A stretch of 64,000 nt of DNA from Acorus gramineus. Taxonomy: Eukaryota; Streptophyta; Magnoliopsida; Acorales; Acoraceae. Location: assembly GCA_030737835.1 (NCBI GenBank), contig CM060854.1, forward strand, positions 21,165,524 through 21,229,523, read 5' to 3'. This document shows positions 34,470 to 46,124 of this stretch, piece after piece; within the stretch, counting starts at the first letter, position 1; every line of letters starts with the position of its first letter. The notes below the pieces were generated by a model. It ran no database searches, was not told the origin of the DNA, and worked only from the letters and a program-made list of their open reading frames with translations. Both the position numbers and the translations under genes were made by a program.

Positions 34470-36698
34470 TCACTGGATCACGCACTTGCACCTTCTGTCA
34501 CCCTCTTGATCGTGTTCATCATCTGATGCGCCCAGTTCGCTGTTGTATGGAAATTTGAATCAATCACAAAAAAAGAAACAGGTCCCATATCACAAAAAAC
34601 AGTGCATGCAAATGTGTTTACATCTTATATATTCATTGTTCACACTCATAGAGAGAGATGGCATGGAAAAACATACATGATAAAGAAACCTCAGACTATT
34701 CAATATCTTGTACTTTGTTATCTTGACAAACCTAAAAAGTAGGAACAACAATGCCGATCCTCCGGCTTCATGGAAGATTCACATCCACATACAGATTTCA
34801 TTATGAGAAACTTTTCAGGATATTATCCTTGGCATTCCAACTATATCATGCTTCGGCTATGGCTCAACAATGATAATTCAACATAGAGCATTCTCATAAA
34901 AGGCTTTCAATATACACCAAACCATTAGGGTGAGTAGCATCAAGACTAAATATTATGCAAGTACAAACATATCCATTCTCAGCTGGTGCCACCACTTGGA
35001 CAGCGCGGAAAAAAAAATCACTCCTAAATGATGCACGCATTGGTCTCCATCGCACATATCTAAATCATCCCAAATGATTTTATTCATCTTATCCTCTATC
35101 AGAGCAATCAATAGCTTGTATCGAATATTCTCATTTCTTAATCCATCATTACTTGTCTTGCCACTTATCTGACACAATATTATCTTAACTACTTTCATTT
35201 CAGAATGTATTTCTTAATTCCTAATGCTCTCCCATGAAGTATTGCTGCTCTTATAACTATCTTAGAAAACATTCTTTTTAGTTTCATGGACATTTTGATT
35301 GTCACATAACACTACTTGACCACTTTAGTCATTTTTCTTTATATGAATGAATGACCTATTGAACAATACACAATCATGCACAATCATCCCTCATGGACGT
35401 GGGATAAAATAAATCCCTCAATAAAAACTGTCATTATATTCATGAATATTAAATCCAGATCAATTGACATTTCCGCTGGACCAATGATAGAAATATATCA
35501 TTACAAAGCACAAAACAGAGTCAAACAAGTTTTCCCAGTGATCCATAATATATAAGAACACATATAAGAATATTCACAGAATACAGCCACATGCATATCC
35601 ATGTTTGTTGAAAAACTCCAAATTTGAGAAACTCCAAAATATTAACACAAAGATATTATAAATGGACAGCTAGCAAGTACACATCACACAGACACTACCT
35701 GTTTGTTACAAGAGAATATTATGAATACGCTATAGTATAATATAACTAAACAAGGGCACTAATGTATCAAGTCATAGAGTATGTTTATCCAAGTGCACAG
35801 CTTGCATCATTAATAAAGTAAACTTGGATACAAACACTTATTCTAATCTATTAATAATAAAAGATTCACGACACAATTATATACCTGAGTTCAAATTCCC
35901 TAATCTCAACAAGCTCTCTCCCACACGTATCAGTCCATTTGTTACAAAAGAAGATTATGAATACACTATAGTATAATATAACTAAACAAGGGCACTGATG
36001 TATCAAGTCATGGAGTATGTTTATCCAAGTGCACAGCTTGCATCATTAATAAAGTAAACTTGGATAAGAACACTTATTCTAATCTATTACTGATAAAAGA
36101 TTCACGACACAATTATATACCTGAGTTCAAATTCCCTAATCTCAACAAGCTCTCTCCCACACGCATCAGTCCATTGCACCTTCCTCCTTTCAGCACACAT
36201 AGAAACATTGTTATTATCCTCATCCGGCACTCCACATGCATCCTTCCCATCATCGGTGCGTCTACTGATCTCTACAGAACACTCTGCGGGTGGCTTCTTC
36301 AAGCTACTTTTAAGACAAACCTTCCTAGTGCTCTCATCATCCACCCCATCAGCAGGACCACTGGCCTCACCATTGTTAGAAACAGAAGTGGAATTCTGCT
36401 GGTTTGCAGAACCCACATTTGGCATGGATGGACCATCGGGCTTACTGGTTGAAGCACAGCCAAAGCAGATGAAGGAGGCGCACCCACGGGAGACCCGGCT
36501 CTTCTTTTTGGACGCCAGTTGGAGGTCCGGGTCAGGTTCTTCTTGTTCCACCAACTGATACTGATAACACGGTGAAACTCTCATGGGTTTTTCTTTCTCT
36601 TCACTTACCTGACCAAGAAGCAGAAGAGCGAGGCCCTTGCTATAACCAGAGGCTGAAGAGGAGAAAAACCCTCCTCCTTCCACTGCTAATAGCATCAC
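34470..36698 (-). CDS. Plant-specific protein of unknown function with C-terminal CaaX box
   Basis: Two coding exons, 36121-36698 and 34470-34539, join in frame (the Ser193 codon is split) to 215 residues. The protein begins MMLLAVEGGGFFSSSASGYS and contains a Cys-rich stretch (RGCASFICFGCAS, 71-83). A Lys-rich LKSSLKKP (129-136) and an ERRKVQWTD segment (170-178) follow, then an acidic region (SDDEHDQEGD). It ends CKCVIQ, a Cys-aliphatic-aliphatic-X box with a second Cys two residues before. I recall similar uncharacterised proteins in other angiosperms. The CaaX box suggests lipid anchoring at a membrane. RKVQW fits the PP1-docking RVxF consensus. Function is unknown; both suggestions are inference. 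Either of the two initial Met codons could start. The 5' UTR appears to contain an intron (acceptor at 36796-36800, donor at 38871-38876). A 236-bp tandem duplication copies the end of coding exon 1 into the intron. Confidence 0.85.
35702..36173. repeat. 236-bp tandem duplication spanning an exon end and splice donor
   Basis: 35702-35937 and 35938-36173 are adjacent direct copies with about nine mismatches by eye. The right-hand copy contains the last 53 bp of coding exon 1 of the CaaX gene and its GTATAT donor. The left-hand copy repeats the same exon end and donor inside the intron. Confidence 0.9.
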
Positions 36699-36790
36699 AA
36701 CTGCTCATTGAATCGCATTAAAGTTTCTATGTTGTGACCTGCTTCACTATCTTGTTTTCTTCTGATTTCTCTTCCTCCACTCAGGGCACA

Positions 36791-39079
36791 GATTCCTACA
36801 AACCAACATACATTTAAAATGTGAGGCAGGAAACAAAGAAACTTGTGTTAATTCTCAAAATTCCCTAAAAAGGGTTACAAAGAAACATTTTAACTGGAAA
36901 ATGTTATACTTAGTCAAATTTCAAAAAATGTTATACTTAGTCATTTCTGTTGTCACTTTTGCATACCACACATGGTTGTTGTTTTTATGTATGTACTTAT
37001 CTAATGAAGAACATACTTTTTATATATATATATATAAATGTAGTACATACTTAAATGAATTGAATGCAGATATTTTTTACATTTTTTCATAATAGACTGT
37101 GTACTGACACAGTAGAGTATATTCTGCTTTAGGAGTTGCGGCGTCTATAGAAGTGTTTGAGTGTAATTATGCCATTTTAATTAAGTTTTTTGACATTCAT
37201 GTTCAACTATAACTTCAAATGACTAATATTTCTTTTATTTAAAAAAAAGACACTGGTAAAAAGTTGAACCAGTGGCACATTTGCCAAGACATCAATCGAT
37301 AACAAAAACCAGTGAATGATTGGTATCACATTGAATAATATATATATCAAATAAGTAAGTCAAACCAAGTTATACAAGCAAAAATTTATATGCATTCCCT
37401 AGAGTTCCTCATAACTGTCATTATTCGGTGTTCCACTCATTTCATTATATTCCTAATGTTGATATGACATGCGAGAATTCTGATTTCATCATCACAGTCA
37501 CATTCAACCAAGCACAGCATATTTGGGAAAAACCGAACCAAGTGAAACACATCAGAAATTGACTGATTAAAAAAACAAAAGCTTTGTTCCACTGTAACCA
37601 GTTCTTAAAATTATTACATCCAGAAAGGCGAAGAATAGAAAAATAAAAAAGAAGGTTTTGGGAAAAAACCTACTCCATAAATGGTATTGGTAAACCACAG
37701 TGAACAATATCAAATGGTTGGACATCAATCATAAGGTTCCTTAAATGAACATAAAAAAAACATTGCATTATGTGAGGTAACAATATTTTATACAATACTT
37801 GCCTAATTTATGAACAAATTCACAAACATTAAACAACATATGTATATTTAATTACATGTAGGTCTTCTTTGTTTAAAAGAAATTATGTAAGGGCTTAGAC
37901 TTTGCCTTGTGTGGAGTTTCATTTTTTTAATAGTCTTTTCTCTCTATCAATAATTGACAATTGAATCTTTTTCATTAATCTAAAATAGTACCAGAAACTC
38001 CACCTCAAAAACTCAAAAACTCTATGGGCTAATTTGACAAGGGGTTAAGGTTTTGAAGATAAATTACCCTAATTTAGGGGATAAAAAGTCCATCAATTTT
38101 GTTCATATTTATGTTTGTCAAAATTGAGATAAAAAGTGGAAATAAATGCTATCCCAACCTTTAGATGGAATAAAATATTATCATTTTCATTTCAATATTG
38201 GGACAACTGCCCACAGTTTATCATGATTATTTTTTATACCAAACGGGGATAAGTTGTCTTCCCACTCACTTATCCCCATAATTACCCCTTATCCCACAAC
38301 TTATCTCATTGCCAAAGCAGCCCTAGATCTATCAAAATTCCTCTTCGTTCTTCCGTACTCCCATCTAAGCACAAAGCCCTCAATCAAAGCTGGAGAGAAC
38401 TTCCACACCCATATATAGTTTTTCCTTTATTGTCCTTAATTAACACTTCGATACAAATCATTCATCTAGAAACACATTAAATTCACTTCAAAAGATCCAA
38501 ATCAACCAAAATTAAAAAAAACACATCACTCAAATAACAAAAACTCCAAGAACCCAAATTTTTAGAAACCCAAATTGCCACCATTACAAACTGCTCAAAC
38601 AATGCAGAGATCTAAAAAAAAACCAATGAAAAAACACATCTTTCTGTCTGAAACGCGTGAACTTGAACAAAAAAAGGAACCCATTATTAAGAACAACCAC
38701 AAAATCATAAACCCATTAAAAAAACCAAAACTTTGACATCGAGACCCATTTAAAAACCCTAACTTTTCAATCCAATGCCATCAGAACCTCTCACGGTTTC
38801 ACCGAAACAAGATTCCTCCAGAGATTTCCGGCTAAAATTAACGAAAAAATCTGAAAAAACAAACATACAAACCTAGATTCAGATCCGAATCCGATCGATG
38901 GGGGGTGCAAACGCCGAGGAATTCCCGATCAGTTAGCCTCTCCTAAAACCGAACGAGATAAGAAGAGAATGGACACTCGAAAGAAGAAGAGACGATTTAA
39001 ATGACTGTGTGTAAAAACGCGGCGACCGAATCGGCGAGTTCTATCAGTGAAAAACGAACACTTGAAAACACAGAGAACG

Positions 39080-39110
<31 letters not shown>
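36791..39110 (-). promoter_or_regulatory. Inferred 5' non-coding exon and leader intron of the CaaX-protein gene
   Basis: On the minus strand a GTTTGT donor follows ...GATCTGAATCTAG at 38871-38876, and a TTTGTAG acceptor lies at 36796-36800, both in the gene's orientation. The upstream exon would run from about 38877 to the CT-rich tract at 39083-39110 (14 GA units on the plus strand), a common plant initiator context. The leader intron holds MITE-like repeats at about 36895-37140 and 38025-38326. Inferred; no transcript data. Confidence 0.5.
38025..38326. repeat. MITE-like repeat, family C (second copy 49098-49400)
   Basis: Left CTAATTTGACAAGGGGTTAAG and right CTTATCTCATTGCCAAAGCAG correspond to GATTAGTTTGATAATAAATTAAG and CTTATTCGTTTACCAAACCAG at 49.1-49.4 kb, in the same orientation. 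The ends are inverted (CTGCTTTGGCAA). Confidence 0.5.
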
Positions 39111-39113
<3 letters not shown>

Positions 39114-39228
39114 GACAAAGGCGTGATTGAGATTACTCGCGGTGAGTTTAAGTGATTTGAATGAACGGTCTAGATTTTGTGGCGGGGCAACGATTCCGAG
39201 GACATAGTGAGTTTTTTTTTTAAAGAAA

Positions 39229-40618
39229 GGGAAAAATCCATATAACCCCCGTGTAAACTGACTGAAAGCCAAATAACCCCTTGACTTTTCTTAAAATCCA
39301 TATAACACCCTAAAATCACCTAGTAAATCAAAATAACCCTCTGAATAAAATTTATATTCACAGATAATGAATATTTTGTGAATATTATGTTTGATTAACC
39401 CTGGTAAAAAATATTGTATAACAAAAAGAAGGGTGCGCTATCCCCACCAAGCATTTCCCTTAACCTACCATAAAAAAAAAAAAACCGGTGTTCGATTGTT
39501 CCGGCAAATCCAGGTCGACCGAACTTGGGCGTCATTTCAGGTTTTGAGTGACCAAACTTGGTCGCCATTTCAGGTTTTGAGCGACCAGACTTGGTCGCCA
39601 TTTCAGGTTTTGGGCGACCGAAATTGATCAAACAGGATTCAGAATTATATCTACCTATTCTTTGTAAACAAATAAATTTTTGAGTTTATCCATCATATTT
39701 TACATTTATTCTTTTATCCAAACAACAGCTAAGGAACTGAGAAAAATGTAAGTAGGTATACTTTCAATTAATTTAAATATTTATAGAAAAATATCTTATT
39801 AGACAAACACATATCATTTTTAAGCTTCGTTTGAATTTGTAGTTAAACAGATTTTTTGTTTGAAAACAAAAAAATATGCCAGTTGATCCAAACACATTTT
39901 ATATTTGGCTTTTGAAAATTTGTCCGTCACTTATGTAAAAAAAATTGTTCTTATGTTCTACATTTAAGAATAATGATTGATTCTCCCTATATTACAACTC
40001 AGACTTGGAGTGGCTTGAAAAATCCTACGAGAATACACGTCATGGGATTAGGTTTCCAAGAAAAAAAATTATAAATTATATCAAAAACTATATTCGATCA
40101 AGTTCGGTCGCCCGAAACCTGAAATGGCAACCAAGTTAGGTCGCCCAAAATATGAAATGACGACTAAGTTCAGTTGCTCAGAATCTAAAGTAACTACCAA
40201 GTTTGATCGAACTGGTCGAATCGGTGGAAACAGAAAAAACACCATTTTTTTTTTGGGTTAAGGGAAATGCTTAGTGGGGATAGACACACCCAAAAAAAAA
40301 ACCACAGTGTGTTAAAAATGTAAATTTTTTTTCTATAAATAACGATTTTACCCTTCCGCATAGGGTTTTATAATATATCTAGATAGGGTAAAATCATCAT
40401 TTTCATATGATATTTTGCATTTTTGGTATATTTTATTTTCAGTCAGGGTTAACCAAACGAAATATTCACAAAATATTCATCATCTATTAACGAAAATTTT
40501 ATTCAGAGGGTTATTTTGATTTAGTAGGTGTTTTCCGAGGATTATATGGATTTTAAGAAAACTCAGGGGGTTATATGGATTTCAGTCAGATTTTAGGGGA
40601 GTTGTATGGATTTTTCCC
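39229..40618. mobile_element. Non-autonomous Mutator-like element with long TIRs and perfect 9-bp duplication
   Basis: Both ends start GGGAAAAATCCATA (right end read in reverse). The arms are alignable for about 400 bp, and the right arm is about 100 bp longer. TTAAAGAAA flanks both sides (39220-39228, 40619-40627), the 9-bp duplication typical of Mutator. Each arm carries a minisatellite of about 33 bp with GACCAAACTTGGTC-like cores (39515-39626 and inverted 40103-40215). The centre (39640-40095) has no ORF of note. The left end is only about 120 bp upstream of the inferred start of the CaaX-protein gene. Confidence 0.9.
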
Positions 40619-40844
40619 TTAAAGAAAAAAATGGTTTAGTGATGGAGGATCTTCTGACCCTTAGATCCATGATTCCGTGGATAGTGGACTTTAATTTATC
40701 CAAACCCTAACCCGATAACGAAATCCGTTAGTATGAGTTTGACTGTTATGTATCAGTTCAACAAATAGTTAAGAAACTCGAACTCGATCGTCATCTCAAT
40801 TAGGTCGAGTCGACTTTTAGAATCCCAACTTCAAACAATTCTTA

Positions 40845-41074
40845 GGGTGCGTTTGGTTGCGCGATTGCAAAACTGATTCTGCAGGAATCTGCGATTGCAA
40901 ACTGATTCCGCAGGAAGCTCACTTTCTCAGCTTTCTGAAATCGCAGCTTTTGGGTACTATTTGCCTGAAATCTGTGTGCAGGAAGCTGCTACAGTAAAAC
41001 TGTTTGGTTGCACGATTATAAACGCAGTTTCCTGCAATCGCAATCGCAGCGCAATCACGCAATCAAACGCACCC
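40845..41074. mobile_element. Tourist-like MITE (copy 3) with TTA duplication
   Basis: GGGTGCGTTTGGTTGCGCGATT at the left is inverted as AATCACGCAATCAAACGCACCC at the right. It is flanked by TTA (40842-40844, 41075-41077). The interior has further GATTGCAAAACTGATTCTGC-type inverted pieces. Typical PIF/Harbinger MITE. Confidence 0.8.
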
Positions 41075-41077
41075 TTA

Positions 41078-41297
41078 GGCAATGTTTGTCACTGCGTTTT
41101 ATCAAGCGACTGCACACACAAACTGATTTTTTTCTTTTGCATCTATAACCCTGCAAACTCTTGTCGTATATAGTTTTTCATTGGTTTTTCCTGCGTTTCC
41201 AGACTCCTCAAAAACAACAATTCATGCATCGCAAGCGCCCCCCCTCCCTCGGCGTCTTGGCATCCCGAACGCCCCAATCGCACACACAAACGAGCCC
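41078..41297. mobile_element. Second Tourist-like element abutting the first
   Basis: Begins GGCAATGTTTGTCACTGCG directly after the TTA of the previous MITE and ends CGCACACACAAACGAGCCC followed by TTA (41298-41300). The ends are partly inverted (GTTTGTnnnTGCG). Probably an independent insertion at the same TTA. Confidence 0.5.
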
Positions 41298-41782
41298 TTA
41301 GAATTCATTTGGACCTATATTTGGGAAAAAAATTCAAATGTTTTTTTTTTTTAACAAATGCGACATTTTCTATGTTTATCGCATTTTATTTATTAAATAC
41401 CATGACGTTTTTTTTAACAAACTCGTTCAAAACACCGCTTCTTAGCAGGGCGGCCTCTTGAAAACCAAATGTTTGGAACTGAATTCCAAATGGGCCATTA
41501 AATTTGTTTTCCCTGATTTTAAAAATTGCATGCATCATTATGTTAATTAGTATTATTTTATAAAGAATTGAATACTTCATTAATCGTGAAAAGAATAAAA
41601 ATAAAGGGATGGTCTAATTTCGTTTACAATATAGTCAACAGTATCTAAACATTGAAATTTTGACTGTTGATCCATAATTTTATTTTTAACTCATTTTTAT
41701 GTGGATATATCTAAAAATGTATTAATATTAGAACATATTTCATTACAAATCAAAATTTTAATTTTAAATGATATACATATGA

Positions 41783-42055
41783 GTGCTGTTACACTCAATT
41801 TTTTTCTTAGTCCAAAACACAGTCCTATATATCACATTAGAAATCTAGGGAAGCATAAACCTTGTTAGATGTTGTATATATCATATTAAATAGTTTCTTA
41901 CACTTATTAAAAATGGGTTCATTCAACTCGAAATGATGCGATATGCACTTTTTATCAAAATATATACCTCATTAGATGATGTTTACTATATTTAAAAAAA
42001 TAAAAATATGTGAAATCTATGTTTTAGTTGATGAATGTCTAACATTTTCTTATGC
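41783..42055. mobile_element. MITE-like repeat, family D (second copy 48172-48445)
   Basis: Starts GTGCTGTTACACTCAATTTTTTTC and ends GAATGTCTAACATTTTC. The copy at 48172-48445 matches throughout, and an inverted copy lies at 13717-13970. Length is about 270 bp. Confidence 0.6.
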
Positions 42056-43967
42056 ACATTGGAGGAGGAGGATTTTACACTTAAGACACTACCCACATTC
42101 TCTGTGGGTCAAGATGGATCAGGTTTGGTGGATCTTCCAAATAGGGTTGTGTGACGGGGCAGTTTTGCCATATAACTAATTACATTGGCATTTTATAGAT
42201 AAATTTTAATATTTATATCGATATCATGATACTTAAAAATAAATCCTACAATTATACAATAAAGATAAATATTTTTATTCATTTTTATCTATCAAAAGTT
42301 ATGATTACATGACAAATACAAATGCTAAATTCATCCAAACAAAAAAAGAACAACCAGATGAAAATTATCCAAATCAATGTATAACTATTAATTTCATGCC
42401 TACATTAGCTACTGATGGAGCCCTTGTTTGTTTCATGAATAATGAAGTAAAATGGAAGAATTTGTTTAATGATTAAACATTCATGGTTGGCATGAATAAA
42501 CTATAATAACCATGCTTGATAACTTCGAGTAAACCTTGATAGCTATAATTGGTGAGACAGTTATAGGTTGGGCATCCCAAACACGCTTTGTATCCATCCC
42601 TAGTATATATAGGACGTTGTTGCAGGAAATGTTTTGCCACCTAATCAATATATTATACCATGACAATATCATTATGAAAAATAATAACTATATCCATTCA
42701 ATTTATTCGAGTACCCACTTTATTTTTTTATTAACCAAGTATATACTAAAAAAAAATGCGTGTAGTCCACAAAAATGGTCGCAGTGACGAATAAATGTAG
42801 TATCATTTTTCATATCAGGTAAAGAAAAATGATACATTGAGTCTTGTTTGTAGTCCCCAACCATTTTGATTATTTTCTTAAAGTATATTATGAAAAATGA
42901 ATAACATTTCTTAAAGTCCCTAATCGGTACATACTTATTTCATGGAAAAAAAATTAGTGTCTATTATCCTAGTGTAATATATACTCTACTAGTGCAATGT
43001 ATAGGTGGCTAGATGATCATTGCTAAATTATAGATGAAACTGTAAAATAGATTGAGTGTATCAGCTTCCATAACTTTTTTCTTAGTAAATCTGATGGCCC
43101 AAATTCTATAAGCTTTGGTTATTCTTCATGGTGCAGACCCAGATTCTTTTGATGGACTAGATAACAGGAAGGGTATCTTTTTCGCGGCCCACTATGTACA
43201 GTGGTCCAACCCAGCAACCAACACATCTCCCATCCCAAGTTATCAATTGAATACTATATGAAATCGACTAAAGTATTATATATTCTAAAGCGCGCGCGCG
43301 CAAAAATACATGTATTAGATTCATATGAATATGTATTTTATCTTTTTATAACAATATATTTCATCACAGTTAAGCATGTAATTAAAAAAAAAAATGTGTG
43401 TAGGCTGCAAACTAGCTTATATACATGGGTCAAATTGTGATGGGTTTGTGTATCCGCAGGTGTAAAAAATTGGTGGAGTTTTATATGCAAGCCGGTCCAC
43501 AGATCATGCAAAAGGGATGAACCCTAGGCAAACTCTTATAATGGACACTTAAATGTACAAATGTTTTTTTTTCACTTTATTATTGTTTTTTAATATTTAT
43601 TTGAAATTTAACCCAAATAAGATTTCTATATAAATAAAGAGTAAATAAGATAAAATCCCAATGAAATAGGAACATATCAGTTCTATATAGAGATAAAAAA
43701 AAGAAGTAGATAAATTTTAAAAAATAAAATAAAATCATGCACAACAAAATGAAAATTGTGTTTTGAAATTTCAACAAAACAGGGAATGAAAAAATTTAAA
43801 TATTTTAGAGCACGTCATATATGGGGACCCTGGCCCCGCAATGAAGTTAGTGTTGAATGAGTCAACATGGTCACAGTTCTTGAAACAAAGACATGGTCCA
43901 GAAAATTAAATTCTATCCTTGTAAAAGCTAAAAACATGACTATATGTTTTAACATGGTCAATTTTGA

Positions 43968-44208
43968 AATAGTCCCACCAAAATCTTTTTTTTTTTTTTT
44001 TCTCCTGTGGTCATGACACAATGATTCAAGATTTACCTATGTTAAAAGTATGTTTTGGATTCGAGTTTTATTGTTGACTTACTTACCTGTTTGTTGGTGA
44101 TTATTTAAAAGAATTTTTCATAGGACTCGGCAAACAACAGGCGGAGGTAATCTTCTCGGCTTAACGTACGGTCAGTCACGGGGTCCTTCCAATATCAAAA
44201 AAAAAAAA
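43968..44208 (+). mobile_element. SINE-like retroposon with 17-bp flanking duplication and A tail
   Basis: AACATGGTCAATTTTGA occurs identically at 43951-43967 and 44209-44225. The insert ends in an A-run joined to the right copy. It contains a B-box-like GGATTCGAGTT (about 44055) about 50 nt after GTGGTCATGACACAATG, a possible A box. A T-run (43986-44000) near the 5' side is unusual. Target-primed insertion is the simplest reading. Confidence 0.65.
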
Positions 44209-44339
44209 AACATGGTCAATTTTGATAATGAACGCATTATTCAACCATTCATTATATGTCACAAATGTAAAACTTCAATACAAGAAAACTATTATGGTAT
44301 TGGGATGGAGACCATCTTATTAAATTTGTTTTTTTTATT

Positions 44340-44575
44340 GAATTGGATCCGTGTGGATCTGAGTTTAAGCAGATCATGTATGTGAAAGCTAAAAATTCTT
44401 AAATTCGGATCCAAATACTTTTCAGCGTTTAGTTTTTCAAACCACCAATTTTTTTTAAGTAAAAAAATTTTACGGTTAAAAAGTTAATAAAATAATATTT
44501 TTTAAAATTTGAGTTTGAAATACAAAATTTTAAAAATCTTAGTATTTTAACGTCACATCCAAATGCAGCCTTAAT
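44340..44575. repeat. MITE-like repeat, family A (copy 3, inverted)
   Basis: The right part AAAAATCTTAGTATTTTAACG..CACATCCAAATGCAGCC is the reverse complement of the start of 3250-3480. The left part GGATCTGAGTTTAAGCAGATC corresponds to its other end. Confidence 0.5.
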
Positions 44576-45299
44576 TATCAATCAAACTGAGTACTTCTAT
44601 GTAAATTTTTAACTTTAATAAATATGAGTGCATGAATCCTTTTTAGGTATTCGACTTACGAAAGTGATCCTATCATCCCGTTTTATAATTATTTGATTGA
44701 ATAGCATTTTTCACATATGTGATGTGCCCCACTAAAAGATCCTATGGTCAGAGCATATATACATGAAAAAGGTTGGTGGTGGTGGTTGCTTATTCAGGGT
44801 GCAGGAACAGCTCAAAGCACTGCAATAATGGCTGTATTGGGGGCTGGAAGTCTTTGGTCCTCCCAGGCACCACAGGACATGAATATGTCAGGTCCAATCC
44901 ATTTACAATTTCATGTGCAAGCCACATATGTTTAAATTTTTTTAATATATAAACATTGTCTAAAAAGATATATAAAATATATACACTATCATGTTGAATT
45001 GAATGAAGTGAAAATTTTCTAACGATGGGGTTATGTCATTAGGTATATACGTCGATAAATTTTTTTTAACATTTTCTATAAATACATTTATACAATTCAT
45101 TAGAGTATATAATTTAAAAAGAAAAAGAAAACCGGTGTGGACTACAATTGGGGTTGGATGTATCATTTTCAAAAAAAATATATTTAACAAACCAGGAGGG
45201 TCCCATTGCGCCCCCCCGGTCCCATGTCGTGGAGGTTCGAGACTAGTCACACGGTCATCCCCCTTTAAAAGCAAGGTTGTCAAAGCATCTCTAGAACCA

Positions 45300-45800
45300 A
45301 CTGAATAGGCCTAGCTGCATATAGAATGGAACCACTATAACGAAATCATGACTGCAAATAGACCAGGACCACTCTGCTCAGCGCAGCTGACGAGACGCAT
45401 CCTGGACCCGACAAGCAAACTACCATAGTTTGTCGCAGTCATAGGTGGCACGATTGAACCAATGCCACATGACCCCAATATCATAACCAACTCCCAGTAC
45501 AGTACCTCGCGGAATCTTCCTTGTCAGAAAATATTCGCTAAGACATAGAGATGGTTAGGCGGGAAAAGTTAGGTCATCTTTGATCTCAGCCATAAAAGGG
45601 ATGAATGCTGAGGAGAGAGAGGACACACTTGAGTAAGGCACTCTTCTAGTCCACTAAAATTATCTAGTCTTCTCTACAGCATTGAGCGTCAAAGTCCCTT
45701 TGACTAACACCACACCGATATCAAAGGGTTTTTGGGTGCAGGTCCGTTCTCGGGAGCATGCGAAGCCTCATCTGAAGGCGAAGCTCTGATGGTATATCAT
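45300..45800 (+). mobile_element. LTR-like retrotransposon remnant (possible solo LTR)
   Basis: Has the look of a plant LTR: GC-richer than its surroundings, a TATA-like CCATAAAAGGG (about 45590), then TCTTCTCTACAGCATTGAGCG and TCAAAGTCCCTTTG, the R/U5 style seen in Gypsy LTRs. No reverse transcriptase, integrase or second LTR seen. Ends not defined. Confidence 0.5.
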
Positions 45801-46026
45801 TTATTGGAGGTGATTACCACCTTCAAGAGTATGTATTTCATTTTTTATAAATATATAGCTCATGAGATAATGTATATTAATTTTTTTTTTAAAAAAAAAG
45901 GGTTTGAACTACATTCGGGGTTGCAAAACGGACCGAGTCCAACATTTTCCATCACATATACAAGGAAGGCCCATTATTGTCATTTAAAATCATATGGTCC
46001 CCCACACGATTTATCGTGGCAGTTGA

Positions 46027-46124
46027 GACACCCTCCCCTTCGTGGCAGGTTGAGTGATCGGGTCCTGCCAAGCGTAGGGGAAAAATAAAAACTGTTGTGA
46101 CACCCTCCCCTTTGTGGGAGGTTT
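46027..46124. repeat. Direct repeat 'GACACCCTCCCCTT', 73 bp apart
   Basis: GACACCCTCCCCTTCGTGGCAGGTT at about 46027 recurs as GACACCCTCCCCTTTGTGGGAGGTT at about 46100. It lies just right of the LTR-like remnant and may belong to it. Confidence 0.6.

Noticed and set aside
36102-36120. Reading the CaaX-protein exon through to ...RYIIVS and a stop
   Set aside because: A GT donor at 36119-36120 and a matching in-frame last exon at 34470-34539 give a better protein with a conserved-looking tail.
44744-44935. 63-residue ORF starting MVRAYIHEKGWWWW
   Set aside because: Tryptophan from a GGT repeat, no family resemblance, no splice or promoter support.
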